Positions 56,199 through 63,777 of a DNA stretch of 64,000 nucleotides are shown here, piece after piece. Source of the stretch: Rhizobium sp. GN54 (GTDB lineage Bacteria; Pseudomonadota; Alphaproteobacteria; Rhizobiales; Rhizobiaceae); the NCBI RefSeq assembly GCF_021026345.1, contig NZ_JAJNCZ010000001.1, positions 62,001 to 126,000 on the forward strand, in the 5' to 3' direction. The notes beneath the pieces were generated by a model. That model did not search any database. It was given only the letters and a program-made list of their open reading frames with translations, and had not been told where the DNA came from. Both the position numbers and the translations under genes were made by a program. Numbering within the stretch: position 1 is the first letter of the stretch; the number at the start of each line of letters is the position of its first letter.

Positions 56199-56483
56199 TC
56201 AGTGACCGCAGCAGCAGTCGCAACCCGAACTGTCGTGCCTCTTGATAGAAACCCGCCAGACGGCCGGGCCCTGCTCGAGATAGGTCCACTCGAACTGCTC
56301 GGGATAGCGGGTCTCGATCTGGTAGTGCAGCGGTCGCGGGTCGTGATCGCTGGCGACATGCATCATGCCGCCGGGCGCGAGCGCGGTCAGCATTCCGAAG
56401 ATCCTCGGATGGCGCTCCGGCGGAGCAATCGTTCTGACATCGATCAGCGGTATGTTCTCGGAATTCGACATGTTGTTTTCCAT
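56199..56483 (-). CDS. DUF2249 protein with Cys-rich C-terminal tail
   Basis: A 94-residue single DUF2249 domain beginning [20 protein letters not shown] and ending in [10 protein letters not shown], a four-Cys, one-His tail that looks metal- or sulfur-binding. First gene of the leftward four-gene unit and lies 79 nt downstream of an NnrR-like palindrome. Confidence 0.83.
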   Translation of the reverse strand: MENNMSNSENIPLIDVRTIAPPERHPRIFGMLTALAPGGMMHVASDHDPRPLHYQIETRYPEQFEWTYLEQGPAVWRVSIKRHDSSGCDCCCGH

Positions 56484-56561
56484 CGGCCCCGATCCGGAAC
56501 TCGGAGGCCGGGCCGGTGCGCCCCCGATCCTTCAAGACTACCGGCCCGCCGCCCGCATCTT

Positions 56562-56577
56562 TTTGTCGCCGGGCAAA
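56562..56577 (-). promoter_or_regulatory. NnrR/FNR-like site upstream of the DUF2249 operon
   Basis: TTTGTCGCCGGGCAAA has TTTG...CAAA arms in a 16-bp frame, the spacing of the other NnrR-like sites in this window (61434, 62521, 62782). It is imperfect in the inner positions. Confidence 0.4.
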
Positions 56578-56632
56578 CAAGATGACGAAATGGAAAGTGA
56601 ATCAGGTCCGCTGAACCTGCCGGAAAGGGAGA

Positions 56633-56662
56633 GGGCCCGGCACTCCGCCTGATGCCGGGCCC
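56633..56662 (-). terminator. Candidate norD terminator
   Basis: GGGCCCGGCA and TGCCGGGCCC form a perfect 10-bp stem with a 10-nt loop, 44 nt past the norD stop. On the minus strand it is followed by TCTCCCTTTCC. It separates norD from the DUF2249 operon. Confidence 0.6.
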
Positions 56663-56706
56663 CCGAGCGACCGACCTCGTCGCTCATCATCGCGGATTTT
56701 CGCCCC

Positions 56707-58605
56707 CTAAGCTGTCAATCCGCGATAGATCGTGGGCAGCGCCACCGGCAGCTTGGAGATGTCGCCGACTAGCGCGTAGCCGTTCCTGCCGAAGAGCGTC
56801 GGAAGGTAGTTGTTGGCGTCCCGGTCCACCGTGACGGCAAAGACGCTCGTTCCCGCCCGCCTGGCCTCCTGCACGGCCTTGCGGGTGTCTTCCAGCGCGA
56901 ACCGTCCCTCGTAATGGTCGATGTCGTTCGGCTTGCCGTCGGTGAGGACCAGCAGCAGCTTCTTCCGGCTCGGCTGCTTCTGCAGGCCGGCGGCGGCGTG
57001 GCGGATGGCGGCGCCCATCCGGGTATAGTAGCCGGGCTTCAGGCCGGCGATGCGATCCTCCGTCGCACGGCTCATCGTCTCGTCGAACCCTTTCACCGTC
57101 TCGATCCGCACCCACGACCGGCGCCGCGACGTGAACGTCAGGATCGAATGCATGCTGCCGCAGGCGGCAAGGCCGTGCGCCAGCACCAGCAGGGCCTCCT
57201 TCTCGACGTCCAGCACGCGGCGATCGTCGACCCAGGCGTCGGTCGAGAGCGAGACGTCGATCAGGATCGTGGTCGCGAGATCGGGGGCGAGCGGCCGGCT
57301 CATCAGGTGGATCCGGTCGCTGCCCTGGCCGCCGGCGGCAAGGTCTGCCCGCGAGCGGATGACGGCGTCGAGGTCGAGTTCCGAACCGTCCAGCTGCGCC
57401 TTCAGCAGTTCATGGCGCGGCCGCAGGACCTCGAACTGGCGGCGCACCTTGCGCACGAGCGAGCGGGTTTCGTTGTCGAGAACGCCTCTTTCGCCGAGAG
57501 CTTCGGCTGGCGTCGCAAGAACGCTGGTGTAGTTCTCCAGATAGCGCCCCTTGCGGTAGTCCCATTCCGGATAGCTGATCTCGGCTGCCATCTCCGACAG
57601 GTCGATCATCTCCGGCGGCAGATCGAGATCGAACCGGAACTTCGAAGACGGCCGTTCCCGCCGCTGGCCGAGCTTCATCTCGTCCAGGTCGTCGGCCGCC
57701 TTGCTGTCGCTGTCCTCGCTGTCGTCCGTCGGCCGGTCGACATTGACCATCTCGGCCATCGCCAGGATCTTCTCGAAGCGGTTTAGGATGAAAGGGCTGC
57801 GCTCGCCCTTGCGCTCGTCCCTGGCCTGCCGCGTCGCCAGGTAGCGCGCATTGCCGGCAAGCCCCTGGTCCTGCGTGCCGTCTCGCGCCGCATCTTCGAT
57901 CGTCGTATCGGTTTCGGAGCGGACATGGAATTCGGGCCAGAGCGGCACGCCCATCATCGGCTGGTAACCGGCAGGAGCATGGTGCGGGAAGATCGCCGGC
58001 GGCGTGTCGTCCTTGAGGCCCGCTCCCGTCTTCAGGAGCCCGAGAATGCGGTTCTCGACGAGTTGCTCGACCGCCGGCAGGATGCCGCGGGCTCGCTCCT
58101 TCAGCGTCGCGGCGCAAAGGCGGCGGTAGGTCGTGCCGAGACCCGGGAATGCGGCGATCACGCGCAGGACGGTTGCCTGCGTGGTCTCGATCCGGCGAAG
58201 GTCCCGCCGGAGCGGGTCCGTTCCGTCCGGCGCCTCCAGCTCCATCAGCGCCATGGCGGCGGCGAGCCAGATGTAGAGGTCGCGGTTGAGCTGACGGTCC
58301 GGGAAGTGGTCGATCACCGGCGGGAGCATCGCGGTGGCGAGGTCGCGGGTGGCGCCCGCCACCTTCTCCTCCCCGAGCCCGACCAGTTGCCGCAGGCGCA
58401 GCCGGTGCCGCGACGTCTTCGCATGCGCCGGGGTCAGTTGGACCGCGGGCGCGCCGCCGAACCCCCTGAAGCAGGAACCGAGGATCGGCTTCAGGTCCTC
58501 GAAGGATACGGCATGGTCGGGATAGCGCGGCATGCTGGCAGTCGACCCGACCAGCCGATGCCAGAACTTGCCGACCGTCTCTTCCAGTTCGAGAAAATCG
58601 AGCAT
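56707..58605 (-). CDS. norD: NorD, von Willebrand A-domain NO reductase activation protein
   Basis: A 632-residue NorD. The C-terminal vWA domain has a MIDAS motif starting at D450 (DVSLSTDAW) and TDGKPNDIDHYEG further on. With the NorQ ATPase it activates the NorCB complex, probably in metal insertion. Last gene of norCBQD, 9 nt after norQ. Confidence 0.95.
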   Translation of the reverse strand: MLDFLELEETVGKFWHRLVGSTASMPRYPDHAVSFEDLKPILGSCFRGFGGAPAVQLTPAHAKTSRHRLRLRQLVGLGEEKVAGATRDLATAMLPPVIDHFPDRQLNRDLYIWLAAAMALMELEAPDGTDPLRRDLRRIETTQATVLRVIAAFPGLGTTYRRLCAATLKERARGILPAVEQLVENRILGLLKTGAGLKDDTPPAIFPHHAPAGYQPMMGVPLWPEFHVRSETDTTIEDAARDGTQDQGLAGNARYLATRQARDERKGERSPFILNRFEKILAMAEMVNVDRPTDDSEDSDSKAADDLDEMKLGQRRERPSSKFRFDLDLPPEMIDLSEMAAEISYPEWDYRKGRYLENYTSVLATPAEALGERGVLDNETRSLVRKVRRQFEVLRPRHELLKAQLDGSELDLDAVIRSRADLAAGGQGSDRIHLMSRPLAPDLATTILIDVSLSTDAWVDDRRVLDVEKEALLVLAHGLAACGSMHSILTFTSRRRSWVRIETVKGFDETMSRATEDRIAGLKPGYYTRMGAAIRHAAAGLQKQPSRKKLLLVLTDGKPNDIDHYEGRFALEDTRKAVQEARRAGTSVFAVTVDRDANNYLPTLFGRNGYALVGDISKLPVALPTIYRGLTA

Positions 58606-58614
58606 GATGGCCTC

Positions 58615-59427
58615 CTAGGCGATCACGGCCTGGGCGACTTCCCGCAATGCGGCGCGGACGTCCGGCTCGTCGGTCAGGGGCTCGATCAGGGCGGCAAGCA
58701 CGGCCTCCCTGGCCGGCATGCCGCTGTCGATCAGGCAGGCGCAATAGACGAGCAGGCGCGTGGAAACGCCTTCCTCGAGATCGTGCCCCTTCATCGCACG
58801 CAGGCGGTGGGCCAGCTCAACGAGCGGGGCGACCTTTGCCGCCTCGAGGCCGCTTTCGGTCGAGACCACGGCAATCTCCTGTTCCTTCGGCAGGAAGTCG
58901 AACTCGATCGCGACGAAGCGCTGCTTGGTCGAAGGCTTCAGCGCCTTCAGGATGTTCTGGTAGCCCGGATTGTAGGAGACGACGAGCATGAAGCCCGGCG
59001 GCGCATCCAGGATCTCGCCGGTTCGCTCGAGCGGCAGGATGCGGCGGTCGTCGGTGAGCGGATGCAGCACGACGGCGACGTCCTTGCGCGCCTCGACGAT
59101 CTCGTCGAGATAGCAGACCCCGCCGGAGCGCACCGCGCGCGACAGCGGCCCGTCCACCCAGACCGTGTCACCACCCTTGAGAAGATAGCGGCCGGTCAGG
59201 TCTGCAGCGGCGAGGTCATCATGGCAGGAGACGGTCGTCAGCGACAGGCCGAGCCGGGCCGCCATATGGCTGACGAAACGGGTCTTGCCGCAGCCGGTCG
59301 GCCCCTTGAGCAGGAGCGGCAGTTGCCTGACGAGCGCGGTCTCGAACAGCTGGCATTCGTTGCCCTGGGGCACGTAGGGCGGAATGTCCGGCCGGGCCTG
59401 AAACGGGGTCGAAGTCAGTACAGTCAT
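58615..59427 (-). CDS. norQ: NorQ, MoxR/CbbQ-type AAA+ ATPase
   Basis: A 270-residue AAA+ protein with Walker A GPTGCGKT (42-49) and Walker B CYLDEIVEA. It works with NorD in maturing NO reductase. The ATG at 59427 has AAGGA 8 nt upstream; the longer frame from 59484 lacks support. Confidence 0.95.
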   Translation of the reverse strand: MTVLTSTPFQARPDIPPYVPQGNECQLFETALVRQLPLLLKGPTGCGKTRFVSHMAARLGLSLTTVSCHDDLAAADLTGRYLLKGGDTVWVDGPLSRAVRSGGVCYLDEIVEARKDVAVVLHPLTDDRRILPLERTGEILDAPPGFMLVVSYNPGYQNILKALKPSTKQRFVAIEFDFLPKEQEIAVVSTESGLEAAKVAPLVELAHRLRAMKGHDLEEGVSTRLLVYCACLIDSGMPAREAVLAALIEPLTDEPDVRAALREVAQAVIA

Positions 59428-59487
59428 GACGGGATTCCTTCGATGGAGGGGGGAATGCAGCTCCGGCAGGCGCCGGAGCCGCATCCT

Positions 59488-60834
59488 TCATTCGGCCGGC
59501 TGGGCCGTTGCGGAGAGGCTGGGCTTGCGCTCCTTGCCCGGCACGAACAGCGCCCAGAGGAACATCAGTGCCGAGATCAGGACGAACACGCCGGAGCCGA
59601 GCCGGATCCAGTAGAACATCGCCAGCTGGTCCTGAACGTCCATGTAGCCTTCGCCGAGCACGCGCTGGAGGTGGACCTGCAGCACGCCGGCAAAGGTCAG
59701 CGCGAAGGTCATCACCGACATGGCCGTGCACATGATCCAGAAGCTCGCGATCGAGAGCCACTGGTTATAGGGCGCGCGACCGCGGATCTCCGGGACCGCA
59801 TAGGCCATGATGGCGAGGTTCAGCATCACATAGGCGCCGAAGAAGGCGAGGTGGCCGTGGGCGGCGGTGACCTGGGTGCCGTGGGTGTAGTAGTTCACCG
59901 ACGACAGGGTGTGCAGGAAGCCCCAGACGCCGGCGCCGAAGAACGCCATGACCGAGCAGCCGATCGACCACAGCAGTGCCGCGCGGTTCGGATGCTTGCG
60001 GCCCGCCTTCCAGGTCATCACGAAGGTGAAGACGACCATGGTGAAGAAGGGGGCGACCTCGAGCGTGGAGAAGAGCGAGCCGATCCACTGCCAGTAGCCC
60101 GGGGCGCCGATCCAGTAATAGTGGTGGCCGGTGCCGAGGATGCCCGAGAACAGCGCCAGGCCGACGATCACGTAGAGCCACTTCTCGACAACCTCGCGGT
60201 CGATGCCGTTCAGCTTGATCATCAGGAAGGCGAGGATCGAGGCCATGATCAGTTCCCACACGCCTTCGACCCACAGATGGACGACGTACCACCAGTACAT
60301 CTTGTCGAGCGCGAGGTTCGTCGGGTTGTAGAAGGCGAACAGGAAGAAGATCGCCACGCCCCAGAGCCCGAAGACCAGGATGTTGGTCACGACGGTCTTG
60401 CGGCCTTTGAGGATCGTCAGCGTCACGTTGTAGAGGAACATCAGCGCGACGATGACGATGCCGACCTTGATCGCGAAGGGTTGCTCCAGGAACTCGCGGC
60501 CCTCGTGGATGTGGAACATGTAGCCGACGACGGCGATCGCGGCGGCGACGAGGAAGAGCCAGAACTGCACGATGGCGATCCTGGTGCTGTAGAGTTCGGT
60601 CTCCGCTTCCTCGGGAAGCAGGTAGTAGGTTGCCCCCATGAAGCCCATCAGCAGCCAGACGATCAGGGCGTTGGTGTGGATCATGCGGACGATGTTGAAG
60701 GGCAGGAGTTCGGACACCGTGTTCGGCAGGACGTAGATCGTCCCTGCGAGCACGCCGAACAGGACCTGGGCGAGAAACAGGCCGAGCGCGCCGTAGAAGT
60801 ACAGCATCGCAACCTTCTGGGTTTGGTATTTCAT
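59488..60834 (-). CDS. norB: Nitric oxide reductase large subunit NorB
   Basis: A 448-residue cNOR subunit, twelve helices, of standard length and without the N-terminal extension of quinol NORs. His-rich helices include MIHTNALIVWLL, GTGHHYYWIG and AAHGHLAFFGAY; the FeB-associated Glu region WVEGVWELIMAS is present. It couples two NO to N2O using electrons from NorC. Lies 21 nt after norC. Confidence 0.97.
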   Translation of the reverse strand: MKYQTQKVAMLYFYGALGLFLAQVLFGVLAGTIYVLPNTVSELLPFNIVRMIHTNALIVWLLMGFMGATYYLLPEEAETELYSTRIAIVQFWLFLVAAAIAVVGYMFHIHEGREFLEQPFAIKVGIVIVALMFLYNVTLTILKGRKTVVTNILVFGLWGVAIFFLFAFYNPTNLALDKMYWWYVVHLWVEGVWELIMASILAFLMIKLNGIDREVVEKWLYVIVGLALFSGILGTGHHYYWIGAPGYWQWIGSLFSTLEVAPFFTMVVFTFVMTWKAGRKHPNRAALLWSIGCSVMAFFGAGVWGFLHTLSSVNYYTHGTQVTAAHGHLAFFGAYVMLNLAIMAYAVPEIRGRAPYNQWLSIASFWIMCTAMSVMTFALTFAGVLQVHLQRVLGEGYMDVQDQLAMFYWIRLGSGVFVLISALMFLWALFVPGKERKPSLSATAQPAE

Positions 60835-60855
60835 GTCAGCGTTCCTTTCCCCTGC

Positions 60856-61308
60856 TCAACCGGCGTCGTTCGGCGGCCAGTTCTGCGTCTTGATGCGGCT
60901 CGTCCATTCGAGGAAGTCCGCCAGATCGTTCAGTTCCTGCTCGGTGAGGTTGAACTGGGGCATCTGGCGCCGGCCCTCGATGCCGGACGGCTGTGCGGCC
61001 ATCCAGCCCTTGAGCGTGTCGCGGGCGCCGTCCGGGTCGGTGTCTCCGCCCCAGCGCTTCCACACGTTGCCGAGTTCCGGTGCAAAGTAGGCACCTTCGC
61101 CGAGCAGCGTGTGGCAGTTGATACAGGAGTTCTTTTCCCACACGTGCTTGCCGCGGGCGACAGAACTCGTCAGCGTCGTCTCGTCCGTGGATGTCGTGCG
61201 TATGTAGTAGTGGCTATGGGCGGTGAGCCCGATGAAGATTGCGAAGAAGAACGCCGAGCCGCCGTAAAAGACGTTTCGGGCTCCTGTCTTTGTCAGGCGT
61301 TCAGCCAT
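60856..61308 (-). CDS. norC: Nitric oxide reductase cytochrome c subunit NorC
   Basis: A 150-residue membrane-anchored cytochrome with one helix (about 13-31) and a CINCH heme motif (62-66). A Met ligand is in RRQMPQF. It delivers electrons to NorB. The ATG at 61308 follows GGGGA; the upstream in-frame ATG at 61374 is less likely. Confidence 0.96.
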   Translation of the reverse strand: MAERLTKTGARNVFYGGSAFFFAIFIGLTAHSHYYIRTTSTDETTLTSSVARGKHVWEKNSCINCHTLLGEGAYFAPELGNVWKRWGGDTDPDGARDTLKGWMAAQPSGIEGRRQMPQFNLTEQELNDLADFLEWTSRIKTQNWPPNDAG

Positions 61309-61433
61309 TCCGAGGTCCCCTTGCATTGGAGGCCGCACCGGTCCTCGGCTTTGCCGCGAGGATATTCGCGGCAACCGGGCGCGATGTGGCGCATACGACC
61401 TTCAGTTTATTGAGGTCTTTCCGGCCGCCCTTC

Positions 61434-61449
61434 TTTGTGATTTTGCAAA
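61434..61449 (-). promoter_or_regulatory. NnrR-like site upstream of norC
   Basis: TTTGTGATTTTGCAAA keeps the TTTG...CAAA arms with one strong half-site (GCAAA). About 126 nt before the norC start, so norCBQD probably has its own NO-responsive promoter. Confidence 0.45.
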
Positions 61450-61527
61450 CAAGAACGCGGTGGAGGGCGAAAGCCCCCGGGGTGCGGCGGACTGACACGC
61501 CTGCAAGGCGGTCGGCCCTCGTCCGGG

Positions 61528-61634
61528 CTAGAGCAATTCCAGCAAAAGTGGGAACCGGTTTTGCGTCTGGAATTGCGTAAAACCAAGAAGATAGAGCATA
61601 GTCGGCGATTCAATAATCGCCGGCAATGCTCTAG
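61528..61634. repeat. Palindromic repeat between norF and norC
   Basis: Outer arms CTAGAGCA (61528-61535) and TGCTCTAG (61627-61634); inner CAATTCCAG with CTGGAATTG (near 61534 and 61567); third hairpin CGGCGATT-CAAT-AATCGCCG (61603-61622). It matches the layout of a common rhizobial dispersed repeat. The norF stop codon lies inside its end. Confidence 0.75.
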
Positions 61635-61909
61635 AACAGGCCGGGTGCTGCGATCCTTGCCAGGATGGCGATGCAGAACAGGATCGGCCAGGCGAGCAGC
61701 GCCGCCGCCAGCGCCGGACGCTCGCGCAGATGCATGAAATCGAGGATGATGAGGCGGGCCTTGAAGACCGTCAGGGCCAGGATCGAGACCAGGGCTGCGA
61801 CCGGCAGCGCCTCGTGCTTCCATTGCGCCGAGATGACGCCCGATACGACGCCCATCATCAAAATCCAGTTGGTGCTCGCAAACAGCGAGCCGGAGGTCTT
61901 GGGGTCCAT
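61631..61909 (-). CDS. norF: NorF, small membrane protein of NO reductase operon
   Basis: A 92-residue protein with three helices, resembling cytochrome oxidase subunit IV (LRERPALAAALLAWPILF near the C-terminus). NorF supports NO reductase activity in other denitrifiers. ATG at 61909 with GGTGAGG upstream. Follows norE after 5 nt. Confidence 0.88.
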   Translation of the reverse strand: MDPKTSGSLFASTNWILMMGVVSGVISAQWKHEALPVAALVSILALTVFKARLIILDFMHLRERPALAAALLAWPILFCIAILARIAAPGLF

Positions 61910-61914
61910 TGGCC

Positions 61915-62466
61915 TCACCCGAAATAGATCAGCGGGAACATGACGAGCCAGACGATGTCGATCACGTGCCAGACGGTCGTCAGCATGACGATGTTGGATC
62001 GCGACGGCCTTCTGGCGACGATGACGAACAGGCCGGCGACAAAGGCGACATGCGCCAGGTGAAAGCCGGTGATCATGAAATACAACTCGAAGAAGGCCGC
62101 AAACGTCGCGTCGCCCGCGTAGCTCAGTTCGGTGCTGTATTCGAAGAGCTTCAGCCCGACGAAGACGAAGCCCAGTGCGGCGGCGAGAAGCAGCGCGATG
62201 CGTTGCTGCATGATGCTGGCGCCGGCGCGGGCCGCCAGTGCTGCCTGCCAGCCGCTGGCCAGCAGCACGACCGTGTTGAAGCCGGCGATGCGCGCCGACA
62301 GGTGAAGTTTTGCTGCGCCGAAGCTCTCCGGATGAAGCACGGACATGACGAGGAAGCCGCCGAGGAGAATGCCGAAGGCGGCCAGTTCGCTGAAGACGAG
62401 GACCCACAGAAGCAGGTCGCCTCCCTCGTCGGACGCCTCGTCCTGTGATAGCGGCGCCATGGTCAT
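61915..62466 (-). CDS. norE: NorE, cytochrome c oxidase subunit III-like protein
   Basis: A 183-residue protein with five helices of the cytochrome oxidase subunit III family (LWVLVFSELAAFGILLGGF and FHLAHVAFVAGL segments). It assists NO reductase. GGAG lies 7 nt before the ATG at 62466; a second ATG two codons on is possible. Confidence 0.9.
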   Translation of the reverse strand: MTMAPLSQDEASDEGGDLLLWVLVFSELAAFGILLGGFLVMSVLHPESFGAAKLHLSARIAGFNTVVLLASGWQAALAARAGASIMQQRIALLLAAALGFVFVGLKLFEYSTELSYAGDATFAAFFELYFMITGFHLAHVAFVAGLFVIVARRPSRSNIVMLTTVWHVIDIVWLVMFPLIYFG

Positions 62467-62520
62467 TCTGCATCTCCATCTCTGTCCGGCAGAATGCTTG
62501 GCATCTCCACCACCGCCGTT

Positions 62521-62538
62521 CTTTGCGCTTTCGCAAAG
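62521..62538. promoter_or_regulatory. Perfect NnrR-type palindrome between norE and a divergent small ORF
   Basis: CTTTGCG-CTTT-CGCAAAG is a perfect palindrome with 7-bp arms, matching the TTGCG-N4-CGCAA pattern of NnrR sites in alphaproteobacteria. It lies 55 nt before norE and 52 nt before the ORF at 62590, so it could control both. Confidence 0.65.
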
Positions 62539-62589
62539 ACGGAGCTGGCGGGAAGGCTAGGATCGGGGCGATTGACAGGGTTTACCAGA

Positions 62590-62745
62590 ATGTCTGACGC
62601 ACAAGCCGGCCTGCTCGTGGCCACGCCGATCATCATTGTCTTTGCGATCGCGCTCTATCGGATGGGCGTGCTCCAGCGCTACAGCGCCGTCTCCGCCGTC
62701 GTGTTTTCCGTTGCGATCGCAGCAGTGCTGTTCGTGCAGCAATAG
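62590..62745 (+). CDS. 51-aa predicted membrane protein divergent from norE
   Basis: Two short hydrophobic stretches (LLVATPIIIVFAIALY and VSAVVFSVAIAAVLFV) around a basic turn. The NnrR-type palindrome lies upstream. Family not recognised; a weak ribosome site reduces confidence. It precedes the ftr genes. Confidence 0.5.
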   Translation: MSDAQAGLLVATPIIIVFAIALYRMGVLQRYSAVSAVVFSVAIAAVLFVQQ

Positions 62746-62781
62746 AGACGCCTGCGACAGGTCCACGCTCAAAATCGAAGT

Positions 62782-62801
62782 TGTTTGCTCCAGCGCAAAC
62801 A
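62782..62801 (+). promoter_or_regulatory. NnrR-like palindrome upstream of ftrA
   Basis: TGTTTGCTCCAGCGCAAACA has perfect 7-bp arms around a 6-nt centre and contains TTTGC...GCAAA, as in the norE site. It lies 60 nt before the ftrA start. Confidence 0.5.
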
Positions 62802-62860
62802 GCGCACGCCATGATTGCGCATAAACATGACTCGTTATCTCATATTAACGGGGACATCTC

Positions 62861-63406
62861 ATGCGCCTATCTCGATCCCTTTCCCTCGCCGGCATCGGCC
62901 TTCTCGGCCTGTCGCTCCAGTCCGCCATCGCTGCGGAATATCCGATCGGTGAACCGCAACTCGTCAGCGGCATGGAGATCGCAGCCGTCTATCTCCAGCC
63001 GATCGAAATGGAGCCGGAAGGCATGATGGCGCCGGCAAGCGAGACGGACATCCATCTCGAGGCCGATATCCACGCGACGGCCGACAATGCGAACGGCTTT
63101 GCCGAAGGCGACTGGCTGCCGAACCTGTCCATCGACTACCGGCTCACCAGGATCGACGATGGCCAGATGGTCAGCGGCACGCTCATGACCATGGTGGCGA
63201 GCGACGGCCCGCACTATGGCGACAACGTCAAGCTCAAGGGGCCCGGCAAGTACCGCCTCGAACTGGTCGTCAACAGTGGCGGCGAAGGCCATGGCCATTT
63301 CGGCCGCCATGTCGACAAGGAGACGGGCGTCGCCGCCTGGCCCGAACCGGTGACCCTGTCCTACGAGTTCGCCTTCACCGGCACCGGCAAGAAGGGCGCG
63401 TACTGA
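62861..63406 (+). CDS. ftrA: FtrA/P19-type periplasmic iron-binding protein
   Basis: A 181-residue protein of the Tp34/P19/FetP family with a signal peptide (about 24 residues) and metal-site segments such as HLEADIHATADN and GPHYGDN. In FtrABCD systems it captures periplasmic ferrous iron, perhaps with copper. ATG at 62861. Followed 1 nt later by a cupredoxin gene. Confidence 0.88.
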   Translation: MRLSRSLSLAGIGLLGLSLQSAIAAEYPIGEPQLVSGMEIAAVYLQPIEMEPEGMMAPASETDIHLEADIHATADNANGFAEGDWLPNLSIDYRLTRIDDGQMVSGTLMTMVASDGPHYGDNVKLKGPGKYRLELVVNSGGEGHGHFGRHVDKETGVAAWPEPVTLSYEFAFTGTGKKGAY

Positions 63407-63407
63407 G

Positions 63408-63755
63408 ATGCGCCGGTCGGTTGCGGTTCTTCTCGCGACCGTGCTTCCCGTGGCGGCGGCAGTCGGCATTGCCCGCGCCGAAGACGATCCCGTCTTCGTC
63501 ATCGAGTTCAAGGACGGCGCGATCGCGCCGTCCGAACTCGTGGTGCCGGCCGATACGCGCTTCAAGCTCGAGCTTCACAACATCGGCGACAGCCCCGTGG
63601 AATTCGAGAGCATCGTGCTCCGCAAGGAGAAGGTGCTGGGCCCCGGCGCATCCAGCTTCATCGTCATCCGTCGGCTGGATCCGGGCGAATACGAGTTCTT
63701 CGACGATTTCCATCTCGACATGCCGCCGGCCAGGCTGATTGCCCGGCCGGACTGA
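63408..63755 (+). CDS. ftrB: FtrB-type cupredoxin-like protein
   Basis: A 115-residue cupredoxin_1-type protein with a signal peptide (about 24 residues). No clear type-1 copper Cys set is visible, fitting FtrB homologues that assist iron oxidation. It lies between ftrA and the permease gene. Confidence 0.84.
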   Translation: MRRSVAVLLATVLPVAAAVGIARAEDDPVFVIEFKDGAIAPSELVVPADTRFKLELHNIGDSPVEFESIVLRKEKVLGPGASSFIVIRRLDPGEYEFFDDFHLDMPPARLIARPD

Positions 63756-63777
63756 TGGCCAACCAAGGAACCGATTC

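Noticed and set aside
61308-61374. Longer norC start at 61374
   Set aside because: Adds a 22-residue Arg-rich stretch ahead of the normal NorC N-terminus; the ATG at 61308 has a better ribosome site.
57925-61413. 1162-aa ORF on the plus strand
   Set aside because: It lies wholly opposite norD, norQ, norB and norC; composition is Asp/Glu/Arg/His-rich as expected for an antisense GC-rich shadow.
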